Source: Plesiomonas shigelloides
Lineage (GTDB): Bacteria > Pseudomonadota > Gammaproteobacteria > Enterobacterales > CAMTGL01
Assembly (NCBI RefSeq): GCF_900087055.1
Contig: NZ_LT575468.1
Coordinates: 310,001-374,000, forward strand
DNA: 64,000 nt
Reading direction: 5' to 3'
The position numbers and the translations under genes were made by a program. Below, piece by piece: positions 14,702 through 27,439 of the stretch. The notes below the pieces were generated by a model. It did no database searches, was not told the DNA's origin, and was given only the letters and a program-made list of their open reading frames with translations. How positions within the stretch are numbered: the stretch's first letter is position 1; the number at the start of each line of letters is the position of its first letter.

Positions 14702-15649
14702 TTAGCTAAGGACGGTGCCTGGTTCAAACCATTCCCGTCGAGAATTGAGCAGGTCTTGCACTGGCATCGGTTTTTTACCGGCCGGCTGCAAGACGGTCAG
14801 GTTCAACACGCCCTCTGCGGTGGCAATTTGAATGCCCTGCTTGTCGGCGTGCAACACGGTGCCCGGCGTCGCGTTTTGCTGGTGTGGCAGCACGTTGGCT
14901 TGCCAAACTTTAATGGTTTGCCCAGCGACGTCAAAATAGCTCATCGGCCATGGATTAAAGGCGCGAATGCAGCGTTCACTGAAATCAGCCGGTTGCTGCC
15001 AATCGAGGCGACCTTCTTCTTTGCTGAGTTTTTCAGCGTAAGTAACCAGTGCTTCGTCTTGCACTTGCGGCTGGGCGCGACCTTCGGCCAATTGGGCCAA
15101 GGTGGTCAGCAGGGCATCTGGGCCCATATCCGCCAATTTTTGGTACAAGCTGGCACTGGTGTCTTGCGCAGTAATTGGGCAAGCGACCTTATGCAGCATA
15201 TCGCCGGTATCCAGACCGATATCCATCTGCATGATGGTGATGCCAGTTTCGCTATCACCGGCCCACAGTGAGCGCTGGATAGGCGCTGCGCCTCGCCAGC
15301 GGGGCAGCAAGGAGCCGTGTACGTTGATGCAACCTAAACGCGGCAGATCCAGCACCACTTTGGGTAGGATTAAGCCATAGGCTACCACCACCATCACATC
15401 GGCATTCAGGGCGGCCAGCTCTTGCTGGTACTCTTCTTTGCGCAGTGTGGGCGGCTGGAATACTGGAATGGCGTGTTGTTCGGCCAGTACTTTGACCGGA
15501 CTTGGGGTGAGTTTTTTTCCGCGACCGGCCGGGCGATCCGGCTGGGTGTAGACGCCGACGACCTGATGCTCAGAAGCGAGCAGCGCGTCAAGATGACGCG
15601 CTGCAAAATCAGGGGTACCGGCAAAGACAATACGTAATGCTTGGCTCAA
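14702..15649 (-). CDS. fmt: Methionyl-tRNA formyltransferase, TTG start
   Basis: Fmt formylates the methionine on initiator tRNA using 10-formyl-tetrahydrofolate. The 315-residue product has the E. coli length. The N-terminal domain carries the catalytic residues Asn109, His111 and Asp147 (in [15 protein letters not shown] and GLDTGDM), followed by the C-terminal OB-fold that binds tRNA. The start codon is TTG at 15647-15649: the family N-terminus ([19 protein letters not shown]) begins exactly there, a GGAG lies about 8 bases upstream, and no ATG fits. It lies 12 bases after def, in the standard def-fmt pair. Confidence 0.97.
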   Translation of the reverse strand: MSQALRIVFAGTPDFAARHLDALLASEHQVVGVYTQPDRPAGRGKKLTPSPVKVLAEQHAIPVFQPPTLRKEEYQQELAALNADVMVVVAYGLILPKVVLDLPRLGCINVHGSLLPRWRGAAPIQRSLWAGDSETGITIMQMDIGLDTGDMLHKVACPITAQDTSASLYQKLADMGPDALLTTLAQLAEGRAQPQVQDEALVTYAEKLSKEEGRLDWQQPADFSERCIRAFNPWPMSYFDVAGQTIKVWQANVLPHQQNATPGTVLHADKQGIQIATAEGVLNLTVLQPAGKKPMPVQDLLNSRREWFEPGTVLS

Positions 15650-15661
15650 AAGGTAACTCCG

Positions 15662-16174
15662 TTAAGCTTGACGACGGGCCTGTTTATCCATCTTTTCAAT
15701 CTTCTGTCGGATGCGCTGACGTTTGAGCGGTGACAGGTAATCGACAAACAGTTTGCCTTCGAGGTGATCCATTTCATGTTGAATACAGATCGCCAGCAGA
15801 TCATCTGCTTCCAGCTCGAAAGGCTGCCCTTCATAGTTAAGAGCACGGATCCGGACTTGTTCGGCCCGGGCAATCAGTGCCCGCGAACCTGGGACTGACA
15901 GGCATCCTTCCTCGATTCCGGTATCCCCTGATTTTTCAATCAGCTCCGGATTGATCAGAACCAAACGTTCATTGCGGTTTTCGGACACATCAATGACAAC
16001 GATCCGTTGGTGTATGTTCACTTGTGTAGCTGCCAGTCCGATACCTTCTTCTTCGTACATGGTATCAAACATATCGTCTACGATACGCTGGATGTCAGCA
16101 TTCACTTCAGCAACCGGCGCCGCTTTGGTGCGCAGCCGCTCGTCGGGAAAATGTAATACCTGCAATACTGCCAT
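15662..16174 (-). CDS. def: Peptide deformylase
   Basis: Peptide deformylase removes the formyl group from new proteins with a ferrous iron centre, undoing the work of Fmt encoded next to it. The three family motifs are intact: GIGLAATQ at residues 44-51, EGCLS at 89-93 (Cys91 metal ligand) and HEMDH at 133-137 (His133 and His137 ligands, Glu134 catalytic). The length is 170 residues, one more than E. coli as I recall. It is divergent from the LysM gene, with 115 bases between them. Confidence 0.98.
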   Translation of the reverse strand: MAVLQVLHFPDERLRTKAAPVAEVNADIQRIVDDMFDTMYEEEGIGLAATQVNIHQRIVVIDVSENRNERLVLINPELIEKSGDTGIEEGCLSVPGSRALIARAEQVRIRALNYEGQPFELEADDLLAICIQHEMDHLEGKLFVDYLSPLKRQRIRQKIEKMDKQARRQA

Positions 16175-16289
16175 AAGAGTCTTGGAGCTGTACCTTGATT
16201 TCTAAACCGATGATCGGTGACATTCTAGACATTTTCACCGGTGATTGACAGCATTTGGTCGTCGACCACCATCTGAAAGGTAAAATGCC

Positions 16290-17360
16290 GTGAAGTTTCG
16301 TTGGCTATCTCTGCTGTTGCTCGTGCCTTGGCTGAGTATAAGTGCTCCTCAGCTCAAAGATAACTATCCGCAAGAATATATCGTGAGGAAGGGCGATACG
16401 CTATGGGATATTGCCGGCCGGTTTCTGACCCAGCCGTGGCGTTGGCCGGAGATTTGGCAGAAGAACCAGCAAATTGCCGATCCGCATTGGATCTTTCCGG
16501 GCGATCGTTTGTATCTGCATTGGGTGAATGGCAAACCGGTGCTGAGTAAAGATCCGCACGTGGGCAGTGGTACGGCCTATGGCGTCAGCCCGATCCCGAC
16601 GTTGGATGTGGGGCGTTTGCTCACTTACCTTAATCAAGAGCAAATTGCCGATCAGCAGGCACTGAAAGAGTGGCCTAAGGTGATTGGTAATAATGATGGG
16701 CAGCGGCGGATGACCGGCGGTCGGCCTTTGTATGTCGATGGCCTGTTGGTGAGTGGCGAGCGCTATGCGGTGTTCCGTCCACAAGAAACTATTCGCGATA
16801 GCAATCGGCAGACTCTCGGGGTGCGCATGAGCCGAGTGGCGACGATTGAAGTATCTGAGAGCGGGCCAGTCAGCACCGCGTTGGTGGTGGGCGATCCGCT
16901 GTTGGAGATTGCGCCAGGCGATGTGGTGGTGCCGGAGTTGCAGTCTGATTCTTACTCGCTGCGCATGGGTTTACAGCCGAGCAGCGCCATTAAAGGTGAA
17001 ATCTTAGATACCTCCAGTGGCAGTAACTGGATGGTGCCGCGTGATGTGGTGACGCTGAATATCGGCAAAACGCAAGGTGTGCGTCAGGGCGATGTGTTTT
17101 TAGTCAAAGCGCCGGGCTTGGAGACGGTGAAAACACGCGAAGGGCGTAAACTGGCGCAAGATGCGACCACCGGCCAGCGTTGGCTCGATCGCAATAATGA
17201 GCGTCTACCGGGTGAATGGGTTGGTCAAGTGGTGGTGTTTCAGGTGACGGACAAACTGAGTCTGGGCTTACTGATGTCACTGCAAGAGCCGACCCGACTG
17301 GGCGCACAAGTGATTAGCCCGCGTTACGCCGATAGTTTGCATCATGCCAGCGCCGGTTGA
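16290..17360 (+). CDS. LysM domain protein, exported
   Basis: The 356-residue product starts at GTG 16290 with a likely signal peptide (MKFRWLSLLLLVPWLSISA). A LysM peptidoglycan-binding domain follows at about residues 30-77, recognisable by YIVRKGDTLWDIAGRF and the closing IFPGDRLYL. The remaining 280 residues are soluble, without a recognised catalytic motif. Related genes occur upstream of dprA in Vibrio and Shewanella relatives. Its stop codon lies inside dprA (17-base overlap), so the two are co-translated. A role at the cell wall is inferred from the LysM domain; the precise function is unknown to me. Confidence 0.85.
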   Translation: MKFRWLSLLLLVPWLSISAPQLKDNYPQEYIVRKGDTLWDIAGRFLTQPWRWPEIWQKNQQIADPHWIFPGDRLYLHWVNGKPVLSKDPHVGSGTAYGVSPIPTLDVGRLLTYLNQEQIADQQALKEWPKVIGNNDGQRRMTGGRPLYVDGLLVSGERYAVFRPQETIRDSNRQTLGVRMSRVATIEVSESGPVSTALVVGDPLLEIAPGDVVVPELQSDSYSLRMGLQPSSAIKGEILDTSSGSNWMVPRDVVTLNIGKTQGVRQGDVFLVKAPGLETVKTREGRKLAQDATTGQRWLDRNNERLPGEWVGQVVVFQVTDKLSLGLLMSLQEPTRLGAQVISPRYADSLHHASAG

Positions 17361-18474
17361 GTGTTGGTTACGCTTGTACAGCGTACCGGGCATCGGTCCG
17401 GTACGCCTGAAACAATGGTTAAGTCGCTGTTCTTTGGCGCAACTGGCAGCAAACTCGGTTGATGATTGGCGCCGCCTCGGTTGGAGCGAGCGTCAGTGTG
17501 CGTTTTGGCAGCAAGAATCTCTACAATGGGTCGCGCACGCTTTGGCGTGGCGTGATGCGTCATCGTCCCATCATATTTTAACGCCGGACTCTCCTGCGTA
17601 CCCACCTTTATTACAGCAACTCCCGGATGCGCCTGTGGTCTTATTTATACAAGGTTCGCCGGAGGTTTTGTTGCGTCCACAATTGGCGATGGTGGGCAGC
17701 CGAGATTGCACTCCGTATGGTAAACAGTGGGGACATTATTTCGCGGCCGAATTAGCGCGCAGTGGCATGGTGATCACCAGCGGTTTGGCGCTGGGCATTG
17801 ATGCTTGTTGCCATCAGGCAGCATTGGAGGTGTCAGGGCTGACGGTGGCCGTATTGGGCAGCGGTTTGCAAAAACTCTACCCGCGTCAGCACCAACGCTT
17901 AGCGCAGCAGATTGTGGCGCAGCAAGGGGCGCTGGTGTCGGAGTTTTTTCCTTGGCAGGCGGCGCGACCAGAGCATTTTCCGCGTCGCAACCGCATTATC
18001 AGTGGATTGGCGGTTGGCTTATTGGTGGTAGAGGCCACGGAAGGCAGTGGTTCGTTGATTTCTGCGCGTTATGCGTTAGAGCAAGGACGCGAGGTGTTTG
18101 CTTTACCGGGTGCCATTGGTAGCGGGGCCAGTCGTGGTTGCCATCAGCTGATCCGGCAAGGCGCTTGGTTGGTGGAGTCGCCAGCCGATATTCAAGAGCA
18201 GCTTGGCAGTCTGCTCTGTTGGGTAAATGAACAGCAAACAGAATTAATTGCATCTACCGAGGCTCAGCAATTGCCATTTGCCAAGCTGTTAGCTACCGTA
18301 ACGGAAGAAGTTACACCTGTAGATGTTGTCGCCGAACGTGCCGGCCAACCTGTTGCCGAAGTTCTGATCCAGTTACTGGAGTTAGAGCTGGCCGGTTGGA
18401 TCGCAGCAGTACCTGGCGGCTATGTCCGGATAAGGAGGACAGGCCATGTTCGACGTATTGATGTACCTATTTGA
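17344..18474 (+). CDS. dprA: DNA processing protein DprA (Smf)
   Basis: DprA binds incoming single-stranded DNA during natural transformation and loads RecA; non-competent enterobacteria also keep it. The 376-residue product has the Rossmann-like core: GSR at 118-120, [16 protein letters not shown] at 146-161, [11 protein letters not shown] at 212-222 and [20 protein letters not shown] at 237-256. A helix-hairpin-helix-like N-terminus ([16 protein letters not shown]) and a winged-helix C-terminus flank it. It overlaps the LysM gene at its start and smg at its end (29 bases). No comGA, comEC or pilus genes lie nearby. Confidence 0.96.
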   Translation: MPAPVECWLRLYSVPGIGPVRLKQWLSRCSLAQLAANSVDDWRRLGWSERQCAFWQQESLQWVAHALAWRDASSSHHILTPDSPAYPPLLQQLPDAPVVLFIQGSPEVLLRPQLAMVGSRDCTPYGKQWGHYFAAELARSGMVITSGLALGIDACCHQAALEVSGLTVAVLGSGLQKLYPRQHQRLAQQIVAQQGALVSEFFPWQAARPEHFPRRNRIISGLAVGLLVVEATEGSGSLISARYALEQGREVFALPGAIGSGASRGCHQLIRQGAWLVESPADIQEQLGSLLCWVNEQQTELIASTEAQQLPFAKLLATVTEEVTPVDVVAERAGQPVAEVLIQLLELELAGWIAAVPGGYVRIRRTGHVRRIDVPI

Positions 18475-18922
18475 AACTTATGTCCACACGGAGCAAGAAA
18501 TCCAAGTGGATCAGGAAGCCCTGTCAGATGAGTTGACGCGGGCCGGTTTTCATCCGGAAGAAATTAACAAGGCGCTGATCTGGCTTGAGAAGCTGGCAGC
18601 TCTGCAGGAAAGTGATGTAACGCCGTATCTGCTGGCGCAAGCGCCGGATACTATCCGCATCTATACCGATGAAGAGATGAATCGTCTGGATGTCGAGTGT
18701 CGGGGCTTTTTGCTGTTTTTAGAACAGATTGAAGTCTTGGATACCGACACCCGCGAGATGGTCATCGATCGGGTGATGGAGCTGGAGGCCGGTGAGCTGG
18801 AGCTTGAAGATCTGAAGTGGGTGGTACTGATGGTGCTGTTTAATGTGCCGGGGCATGAAGCGGCCTATGAAAAGATGGAAACCATCCTGTTTGAAGCCAA
18901 AGGCGAAGGGATGCAGCACTGA
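18446..18922 (+). CDS. smg: Smg family protein (DUF494)
   Basis: This 158-residue acidic protein ([20 protein letters not shown]...) is the Smg/DUF494 family member always found after dprA in gammaproteobacteria. It has no signal peptide or membrane segment. The strong AAGGAGG site at 18432-18438 lies inside the dprA coding sequence and drives its translation, consistent with tight coupling. Its molecular function is not established. Confidence 0.95.
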   Translation: MFDVLMYLFETYVHTEQEIQVDQEALSDELTRAGFHPEEINKALIWLEKLAALQESDVTPYLLAQAPDTIRIYTDEEMNRLDVECRGFLLFLEQIEVLDTDTREMVIDRVMELEAGELELEDLKWVVLMVLFNVPGHEAAYEKMETILFEAKGEGMQH

Positions 18923-18924
18923 AT

Positions 18925-19467
18925 ATGAGTAAGACCCCGTTATTTCAGGCGCATTCGCAGTCGGATGTGTGTCCGGAGTGCGGCGCGGCCCTGCAAATCC
19001 GTCAAGGTAAGCAGGGCCTCTTTTTAGGCTGTAGCGCCTATCCGGCTTGTGATTATCTGCGCCCACTGCAGCAGCGTGATGGCCACATCATTAAAGTGCT
19101 GGAAGGCCAACCTTGTCCAGTTTGCCAAGCGGACTTGGTGTTGCGCCAAGGTCGCTATGGGATGTTTGTGGGCTGCTCCGCTTATCCGCAGTGTGACTAT
19201 ACCCAAGCATTAGATGCCCCAGCGCAAACGGCGGCGGCGTGTCCGCAATGTCACTCAGGACAGCTGTTGCAACGCTTATCGCGTTATGGCAAAACGTTCT
19301 ACGCCTGCGATCGCTATCCGGCCTGTCAGTTTGCCGTCAATTACAAACCGATTAGCCGCGAATGCCCACACTGCCATTATCCATTGCTGTTGGAGCGCAA
19401 AACGGCGCACGGTGTACGTCTGCAATGTGCGAACAAGCAGTGCGGACGCTGGATTGATCACGACTAA
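18925..19467 (+). CDS. yrdD: Topoisomerase I-type zinc-ribbon protein (YrdD family)
   Basis: The 180-residue product is made of four zinc ribbons of the kind found at the C-terminus of DNA topoisomerase I. The cysteine pairs are CPEC...C(S)AYPAC, CPVC...CSAYPQC, CPQC...CDRYPAC and CPHC...CANKQC. It lacks the topoisomerase catalytic domain, so it is not an active topoisomerase; single-strand DNA binding is plausible. It follows smg by two bases and precedes tsaC, as in E. coli. Confidence 0.93.
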   Translation: MSKTPLFQAHSQSDVCPECGAALQIRQGKQGLFLGCSAYPACDYLRPLQQRDGHIIKVLEGQPCPVCQADLVLRQGRYGMFVGCSAYPQCDYTQALDAPAQTAAACPQCHSGQLLQRLSRYGKTFYACDRYPACQFAVNYKPISRECPHCHYPLLLERKTAHGVRLQCANKQCGRWIDHD

Positions 19468-19483
19468 TTTCCGGAAGATTCCC

Positions 19484-20038
19484 ATGAGCTCATTAGAACA
19501 CTGTGTGGCAGCCCTGCGTCAGGGGGAGGTCATTGCTTATCCCACCGAAGCGGTCTTTGGCGTGGGCTGTGATCCGGATAATCAGCTGGCCGTTGAACGG
19601 TTGTTAGCATTGAAACAGCGACCGGTGGAAAAAGGCTTGATCCTCATTGCTTCTGACTATGCCCAGCTGCTGCCATATGTGGATGATAGCCAGCTCTCTG
19701 CTGAGTGTCTGGCGCGGATTTTACACAGCTGGCCAGGGCCGGTGACATGGGTGATGCCGGCTAAATCGTCAGTGCCGCGTTGGCTGACGGGTCAGTTTGA
19801 CTCAATAGCGGTGCGGGTCTCCGATCACCCAGATGTGCGCCGTTTGTGCCAGACATTTGGTAAACCGCTGACCTCAACCAGTGCCAATTTGACCGGCTTG
19901 CCTCCTTGCCGTGTAGAACAAGAGGTGGTGGCGCAATTTGGCTCCCAGCTGGCGGTGTTATCCGGGCAGGTGGGGGGGCGAGAGAACCCGTCTGAAATTC
20001 GGGATGCGCAAACCGGCGCCGTGTTGCGCCCGAGTTGA
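19484..20038 (+). CDS. tsaC: Threonylcarbamoyl-AMP synthase TsaC
   Basis: TsaC makes threonylcarbamoyl-AMP from threonine, bicarbonate and ATP, the first step of the t6A37 modification of ANN-reading tRNAs. The ATG at 19484, after a GGAAG site, gives 184 residues with the YrdC fold. The substrate-binding segment KQRPVEKGL (about residues 46-54) and the STSANLTG loop near residue 131 are visible. The frame stays open upstream to 19214, but that part lies over yrdD and is not real. It belongs to the dprA-smg-yrdD-tsaC-aroE run. Confidence 0.96.
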   Translation: MSSLEHCVAALRQGEVIAYPTEAVFGVGCDPDNQLAVERLLALKQRPVEKGLILIASDYAQLLPYVDDSQLSAECLARILHSWPGPVTWVMPAKSSVPRWLTGQFDSIAVRVSDHPDVRRLCQTFGKPLTSTSANLTGLPPCRVEQEVVAQFGSQLAVLSGQVGGRENPSEIRDAQTGAVLRPS

Positions 20039-20089
20039 TTGCTGTTTGTTGTATTTTGTCATCCATTCCTGCTACGGAGCCTGAATGCC

Positions 20090-20908
20090 ATGGATCATTA
20101 TGCTGTTATTGGTCATCCGATAAACCACAGTCGTTCGCCATTGATCCATCGGCTCTTTGCCGAGCAGACTGGGCAGGACATCTGCTATGAGGCATTGCTC
20201 GGTCCGCTAGAAGGCTGTGATGATTTTATTCGCCAGTTTTTTCGCCAGCACGGGCGAGGCTGTAATATCACAGTACCGTTCAAAGAGTTGGCCTTCCAGC
20301 TCGCCGAACATAAAACTCCGCGCGCGCAGTTGGCCGGAGCGGTGAATACCTTGCGCTTGAATGACGATGGCTCGCTGTTGGGCGATAACACTGATGGCGC
20401 TGGCTTGGTGGAAGATTTACGTCGGTTACAGTTTCCGTTGCAAGGGGCGCGCATCTTGTTGCTGGGTGCTGGTGGTGCGGCACGTGGCGCGCTACATCCT
20501 TTGCTCGAGCAACAACCCGCTTCGCTGACCATTGCCAATCGCACATTGGTACGGGCGCAAGCACTGGTAGCGATGAGTGTAGAGAGTGGCGTTACGGTCA
20601 CCGCAGCAGACTATGCCAGCTTAGTGGACGCGGAATTCGATCTGATCATCAATGCAACCGCCAGCGGTATTCAGGGCGATGTTCCTCCGCTTGCCGCCAG
20701 CGTGATCGGGGCGCAGACCGCCTGCTATGACATGTATTACAGCCGTGAACTGACGCCATTCTTAGCTTTCGCGGCAGAAGCTGGGGCGCAGCAACTGGCC
20801 GATGGCATTGGCATGCTGGTGGGGCAGGCGGCACATGCCTTTTATTTATGGCGTGGTATCATGCCGGAGATTCTCCCGGTTATTACGCAGTTACGTCAGA
20901 GAGTATAA
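20090..20908 (+). CDS. aroE: Shikimate dehydrogenase (NADP)
   Basis: AroE reduces 3-dehydroshikimate to shikimate with NADPH. From ATG 20090 the product has 272 residues, the E. coli length. Shikimate-binding serines are in HPINHSRSP at about residues 9-17, the catalytic lysine in ITVPFK near residue 65, the aspartate in GDNTDGAG near 102, and the NADP motif GAGGAARG near 127-134. A frame extension to 20039 adds residues absent from the family. The other dehydroshikimate enzyme in this window, AroQ, supplies its substrate. Confidence 0.97.
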   Translation: MDHYAVIGHPINHSRSPLIHRLFAEQTGQDICYEALLGPLEGCDDFIRQFFRQHGRGCNITVPFKELAFQLAEHKTPRAQLAGAVNTLRLNDDGSLLGDNTDGAGLVEDLRRLQFPLQGARILLLGAGGAARGALHPLLEQQPASLTIANRTLVRAQALVAMSVESGVTVTAADYASLVDAEFDLIINATASGIQGDVPPLAASVIGAQTACYDMYYSRELTPFLAFAAEAGAQQLADGIGMLVGQAAHAFYLWRGIMPEILPVITQLRQRV

Positions 20909-20910
20909 GC

Positions 20911-21171
20911 ATGAATCAAGCAATCCTATTTCCAGAGCTGGAGCGCTGGAGTGATGAGTTGCAGCAAGTGGTCTTTCCGGCCATGGTGCAGGGAATGCGG
21001 ATTGAGTGTCGAATTGGTTTACACGCCTTAGGTGTGCGAGCAGGTTGCTTCGTTGCTCCTGAACAGGCGCTAGCGATTTTCCGTCAATGGCGCTGGGATA
21101 TTGAAGAAGAAGCCGAAGAGGCCATCAGACAAGATGCGTTTGATGACCTCGGAATGATCCACTTGCAGTAA
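20911..21171 (+). CDS. yrdB: DUF1488 family protein (YrdB)
   Basis: This 86-residue protein starts MNQAILFPELERWSDEL, matching the E. coli YrdB start. The C-terminal half has the conserved FRQWRWDIEEEAEEAI segment. It begins 2 bases after the aroE stop, so it is co-transcribed with it. Its function is unknown. A longer frame from 20848 overlaps aroE and was not used. Confidence 0.92.
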   Translation: MNQAILFPELERWSDELQQVVFPAMVQGMRIECRIGLHALGVRAGCFVAPEQALAIFRQWRWDIEEEAEEAIRQDAFDDLGMIHLQ

Positions 21172-21182
21172 GCGCACGTTGA

Positions 21183-21725
21183 TCATTGCGCTTGTTCGGC
21201 CAGATACTCGTTCTTGAGATGTAGATAGTTATCGGCTGATTGTTGTAACGAGGTGCGTTCTTCTGCAGTCAGCAAACGCGCCTGACGTACCGGATTACCC
21301 AGATACAGATAACCACTTTCCAGATGCTTGTGTGGCGGAACCAAACCACCGGCGCCAATGATCACTTCATCTTCAATCACTGCACCATCAAGAATAATTG
21401 CGCCCATGCCAATCAGAACCCGATTACCAACTGTGCAACCGTGCAGCACCGCTTTATGGCCGATGGTCACGTCATCGCCCAGATACAGCGGTAGACCGGC
21501 TGGGTTATCGCTGGTCTTACGGGTTACGTGCAGAACACTACCGTCTTGGATGTTGGTCCGATTACCGACAGTGATATAGTTCACATCACCGCGGATCACC
21601 ACGCTAGGCCAGATGCTGACATCATCACCGAGCGTAACATGGCCGATAATGACGCAACTTTCATCCAGCATGACCCGTTGGCCAATTTCCGGTGTTTTGC
21701 CTTTATAAGGACGCAATACCGTCAT
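21183..21725 (-). CDS. yrdA: Gamma-carbonic anhydrase-like protein (YrdA family)
   Basis: The 180-residue product is a left-handed beta-helix protein built of hexapeptide repeats, for example VTLGDDVSIWPSVVIRGD and VIEDEVIIGAGG. Histidines in VLHVTRK and TIGHKAVLHG correspond to the zinc ligands of gamma-class carbonic anhydrases. Whether enterobacterial YrdA has this activity is not settled. It converges with yrdB (11 bases between stops) and is divergent from the rRNA operon. Confidence 0.93.
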   Translation of the reverse strand: MTVLRPYKGKTPEIGQRVMLDESCVIIGHVTLGDDVSIWPSVVIRGDVNYITVGNRTNIQDGSVLHVTRKTSDNPAGLPLYLGDDVTIGHKAVLHGCTVGNRVLIGMGAIILDGAVIEDEVIIGAGGLVPPHKHLESGYLYLGNPVRQARLLTAEERTSLQQSADNYLHLKNEYLAEQAQ

Positions 21726-21928
21726 AAATTAAAACCTTTCTTATTCATGTGATTAATCTACGGTTAGTCTACGGTGTTCAGCGGTCGGTACAATCAGCAC
21801 AGAATAAAAAAGGTGGAAACTACAGATTCCATCACGATCGTCCGACAGTACGCAGGATCTTACGTAAGGCCGAAGATCCTCGCAAAGAATAAAAAGTAAT
21901 CACTCGATCGCATTGTGCGAATTTTTGC

Positions 21929-21956
21929 TTGCCAGAATGAAATCACGCCCTATAAT
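21929..21956 (+). promoter_or_regulatory. rRNA operon promoter P1
   Basis: TTGCCA at 21929-21934 and TATAAT at 21951-21956 are separated by 16 bp, the spacing typical of rrn P1 promoters. The discriminator after the -10 box (GCGACCCC) is GC-rich, as expected for a promoter under stringent control by ppGpp. The AT-rich stretch upstream (about 21885-21926) may hold the UP element and Fis sites; I did not assign individual Fis sites. The start would be near 21963, about 270 bases before 16S. Confidence 0.85.
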
Positions 21957-22043
21957 GCGACCCCACTGACACGGCAGCAGTGATGCAAATCACAGTGGTC
22001 GGTGGTCAACGAAACAACGCAGTTAAGCATGATAAAAAAATGC

Positions 22044-22072
22044 TTGACGGCACAACAGGAAAGCGGAATAAT
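22044..22072 (+). promoter_or_regulatory. rRNA operon promoter P2
   Basis: TTGACG at 22044-22049 and AATAAT at 22067-22072 are separated by 17 bp. An A-tract (22034-22040) lies directly upstream as a possible UP element. The distance of about 116 bp from P1 and the position before the boxA sequence fit the usual tandem P1-P2 layout. Confidence 0.8.
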
Positions 22073-22109
22073 GCGCGTCCTGTCGCTAAGGGTGAAACCC
22101 GAAGCGAAA

Positions 22110-22121
22110 CGCTCTTTAAAA
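22110..22121 (+). promoter_or_regulatory. boxA antitermination site in the rRNA leader
   Basis: CGCTCTTTAAAA closely fits the boxA consensus TGCTCTTTAACA, which recruits NusB, S10 and the rRNA antitermination complex. It lies about 115 bases before 16S and after both promoters. A second copy stands before 23S. Confidence 0.8.
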
Positions 22122-22236
22122 AGTTAATCAGACAATCTGTGTGGGCACTCGTTTGAGAATGCTGATATCCAAAAGATATTAAGTTAAACGAGTGACTGAA
22201 CAATTTATTTGCCAGTTTATTCGAGCGACAAACTTT

Positions 22237-23778
<1,542 letters not shown>

Positions 23779-23852
23779 CCTGAGATATTCGGCGCTTAAG
23801 CTGAGTGTTCACACAGATTGTTTGGTTAATAAATACGAGCGACACTTACGAT

Positions 23853-23929
<77 letters not shown>

Positions 23930-23966
23930 CTTCTTGTACAAGAAAGTGGAAAGTAAGAAAAACGTC

Positions 23967-24042
23967 GGGGCTATAGCTCAGCTGGGAGAGCGCCTGCTTT
24001 GCACGCAGGAGGTCAGCGGTTCGATCCCGCTTAGCTCCACCA
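23967..24042 (+). tRNA. tRNA-Ala (anticodon TGC)
   Basis: The 76-base gene starts GGGGCTATAGCTCAGCTGGG and ends with encoded CCA at 24040-24042. The anticodon TGC is at 24000-24002 in the loop CTTTGCACG. It is almost identical to the E. coli rrn spacer tRNA-Ala. Confidence 0.97.
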
Positions 24043-24113
24043 TATCGCAAAATGAATTGAAATCAACAGTTTATTTTGCGATATGGTCATTGTGACGTAA
24101 GTCATTCTCGACA

Positions 24114-24125
24114 TGCTCTTTAAAA
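24114..24125 (+). promoter_or_regulatory. boxA antitermination site in the 16S-23S spacer
   Basis: TGCTCTTTAAAA lies about 110 bases before 23S and matches the boxA consensus. A boxA between the tRNA genes and 23S is normal for rrn operons and helps antitermination across the 23S gene. Confidence 0.78.
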
Positions 24126-24237
24126 ATCTGGAAACAAGCTGAAAAATAACTGAAGTTCTTAAGAACAAGCGACTTGAGAAACTGGCAACGACCAGTTTAG
24201 TGACTAGCATTCAGCCCGACATTATTTTGGGTTGTAT

Positions 24238-27141
<2,904 letters not shown>

Positions 27142-27280
27142 ACAACGCCAAAGTGATGTTGGATGAATGAAGTCACAGTTACTTGTTCAAAGAACAATAC
27201 ATCAGTTATACAGCTTGTTTTTAGATTTTAACTCTGGCGCGAGACACAACAACATGTGTACGTGATAGAGAAACAGAATT

Positions 27281-27400
27281 TGCCTGGCGGCGATAGCGCG
27301 GTGGTCCCACCTGACCCCATGCCGAACTCAGAAGTGAAACGCCGTAGCGCCGATGGTAGTGTGGGGTCTCCCCATGCGAGAGTAGGGAACTGCCAGGCAT
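27281..27400 (+). rRNA. 5S ribosomal RNA
   Basis: The 120-base gene runs from TGCCTGGCGG to CTGCCAGGCAT, whose ends pair. It is nearly identical to E. coli 5S rRNA. Only one copy is present, and no distal tRNA follows before the terminator. Confidence 0.97.
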
Positions 27401-27410
27401 CAAATAAGTG

Positions 27411-27439
27411 AAAAGCCCATCCTAGCGGATGGGCTTTTT
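27411..27439 (+). terminator. Terminator of the rRNA operon
   Basis: The stem AAAAGCCCATCC / GGATGGGCTTTT with loop TAGC (27411-27438) runs into a T-tract. It starts 10 bases after 5S rRNA. The strong 12-bp stem is what is expected for an rrn terminator. Confidence 0.92.

Noticed and set aside
18925-19467. A truncated topoisomerase I gene (pseudogene)
   Set aside because: The protein is a full-length YrdD-family zinc-ribbon protein in its conserved neighbourhood, not a broken topA.
19214-19483. N-terminal extension of tsaC by 90 codons
   Set aside because: It overlaps yrdD in another frame, and the ATG at 19484 with its GGAAG site gives the normal protein.
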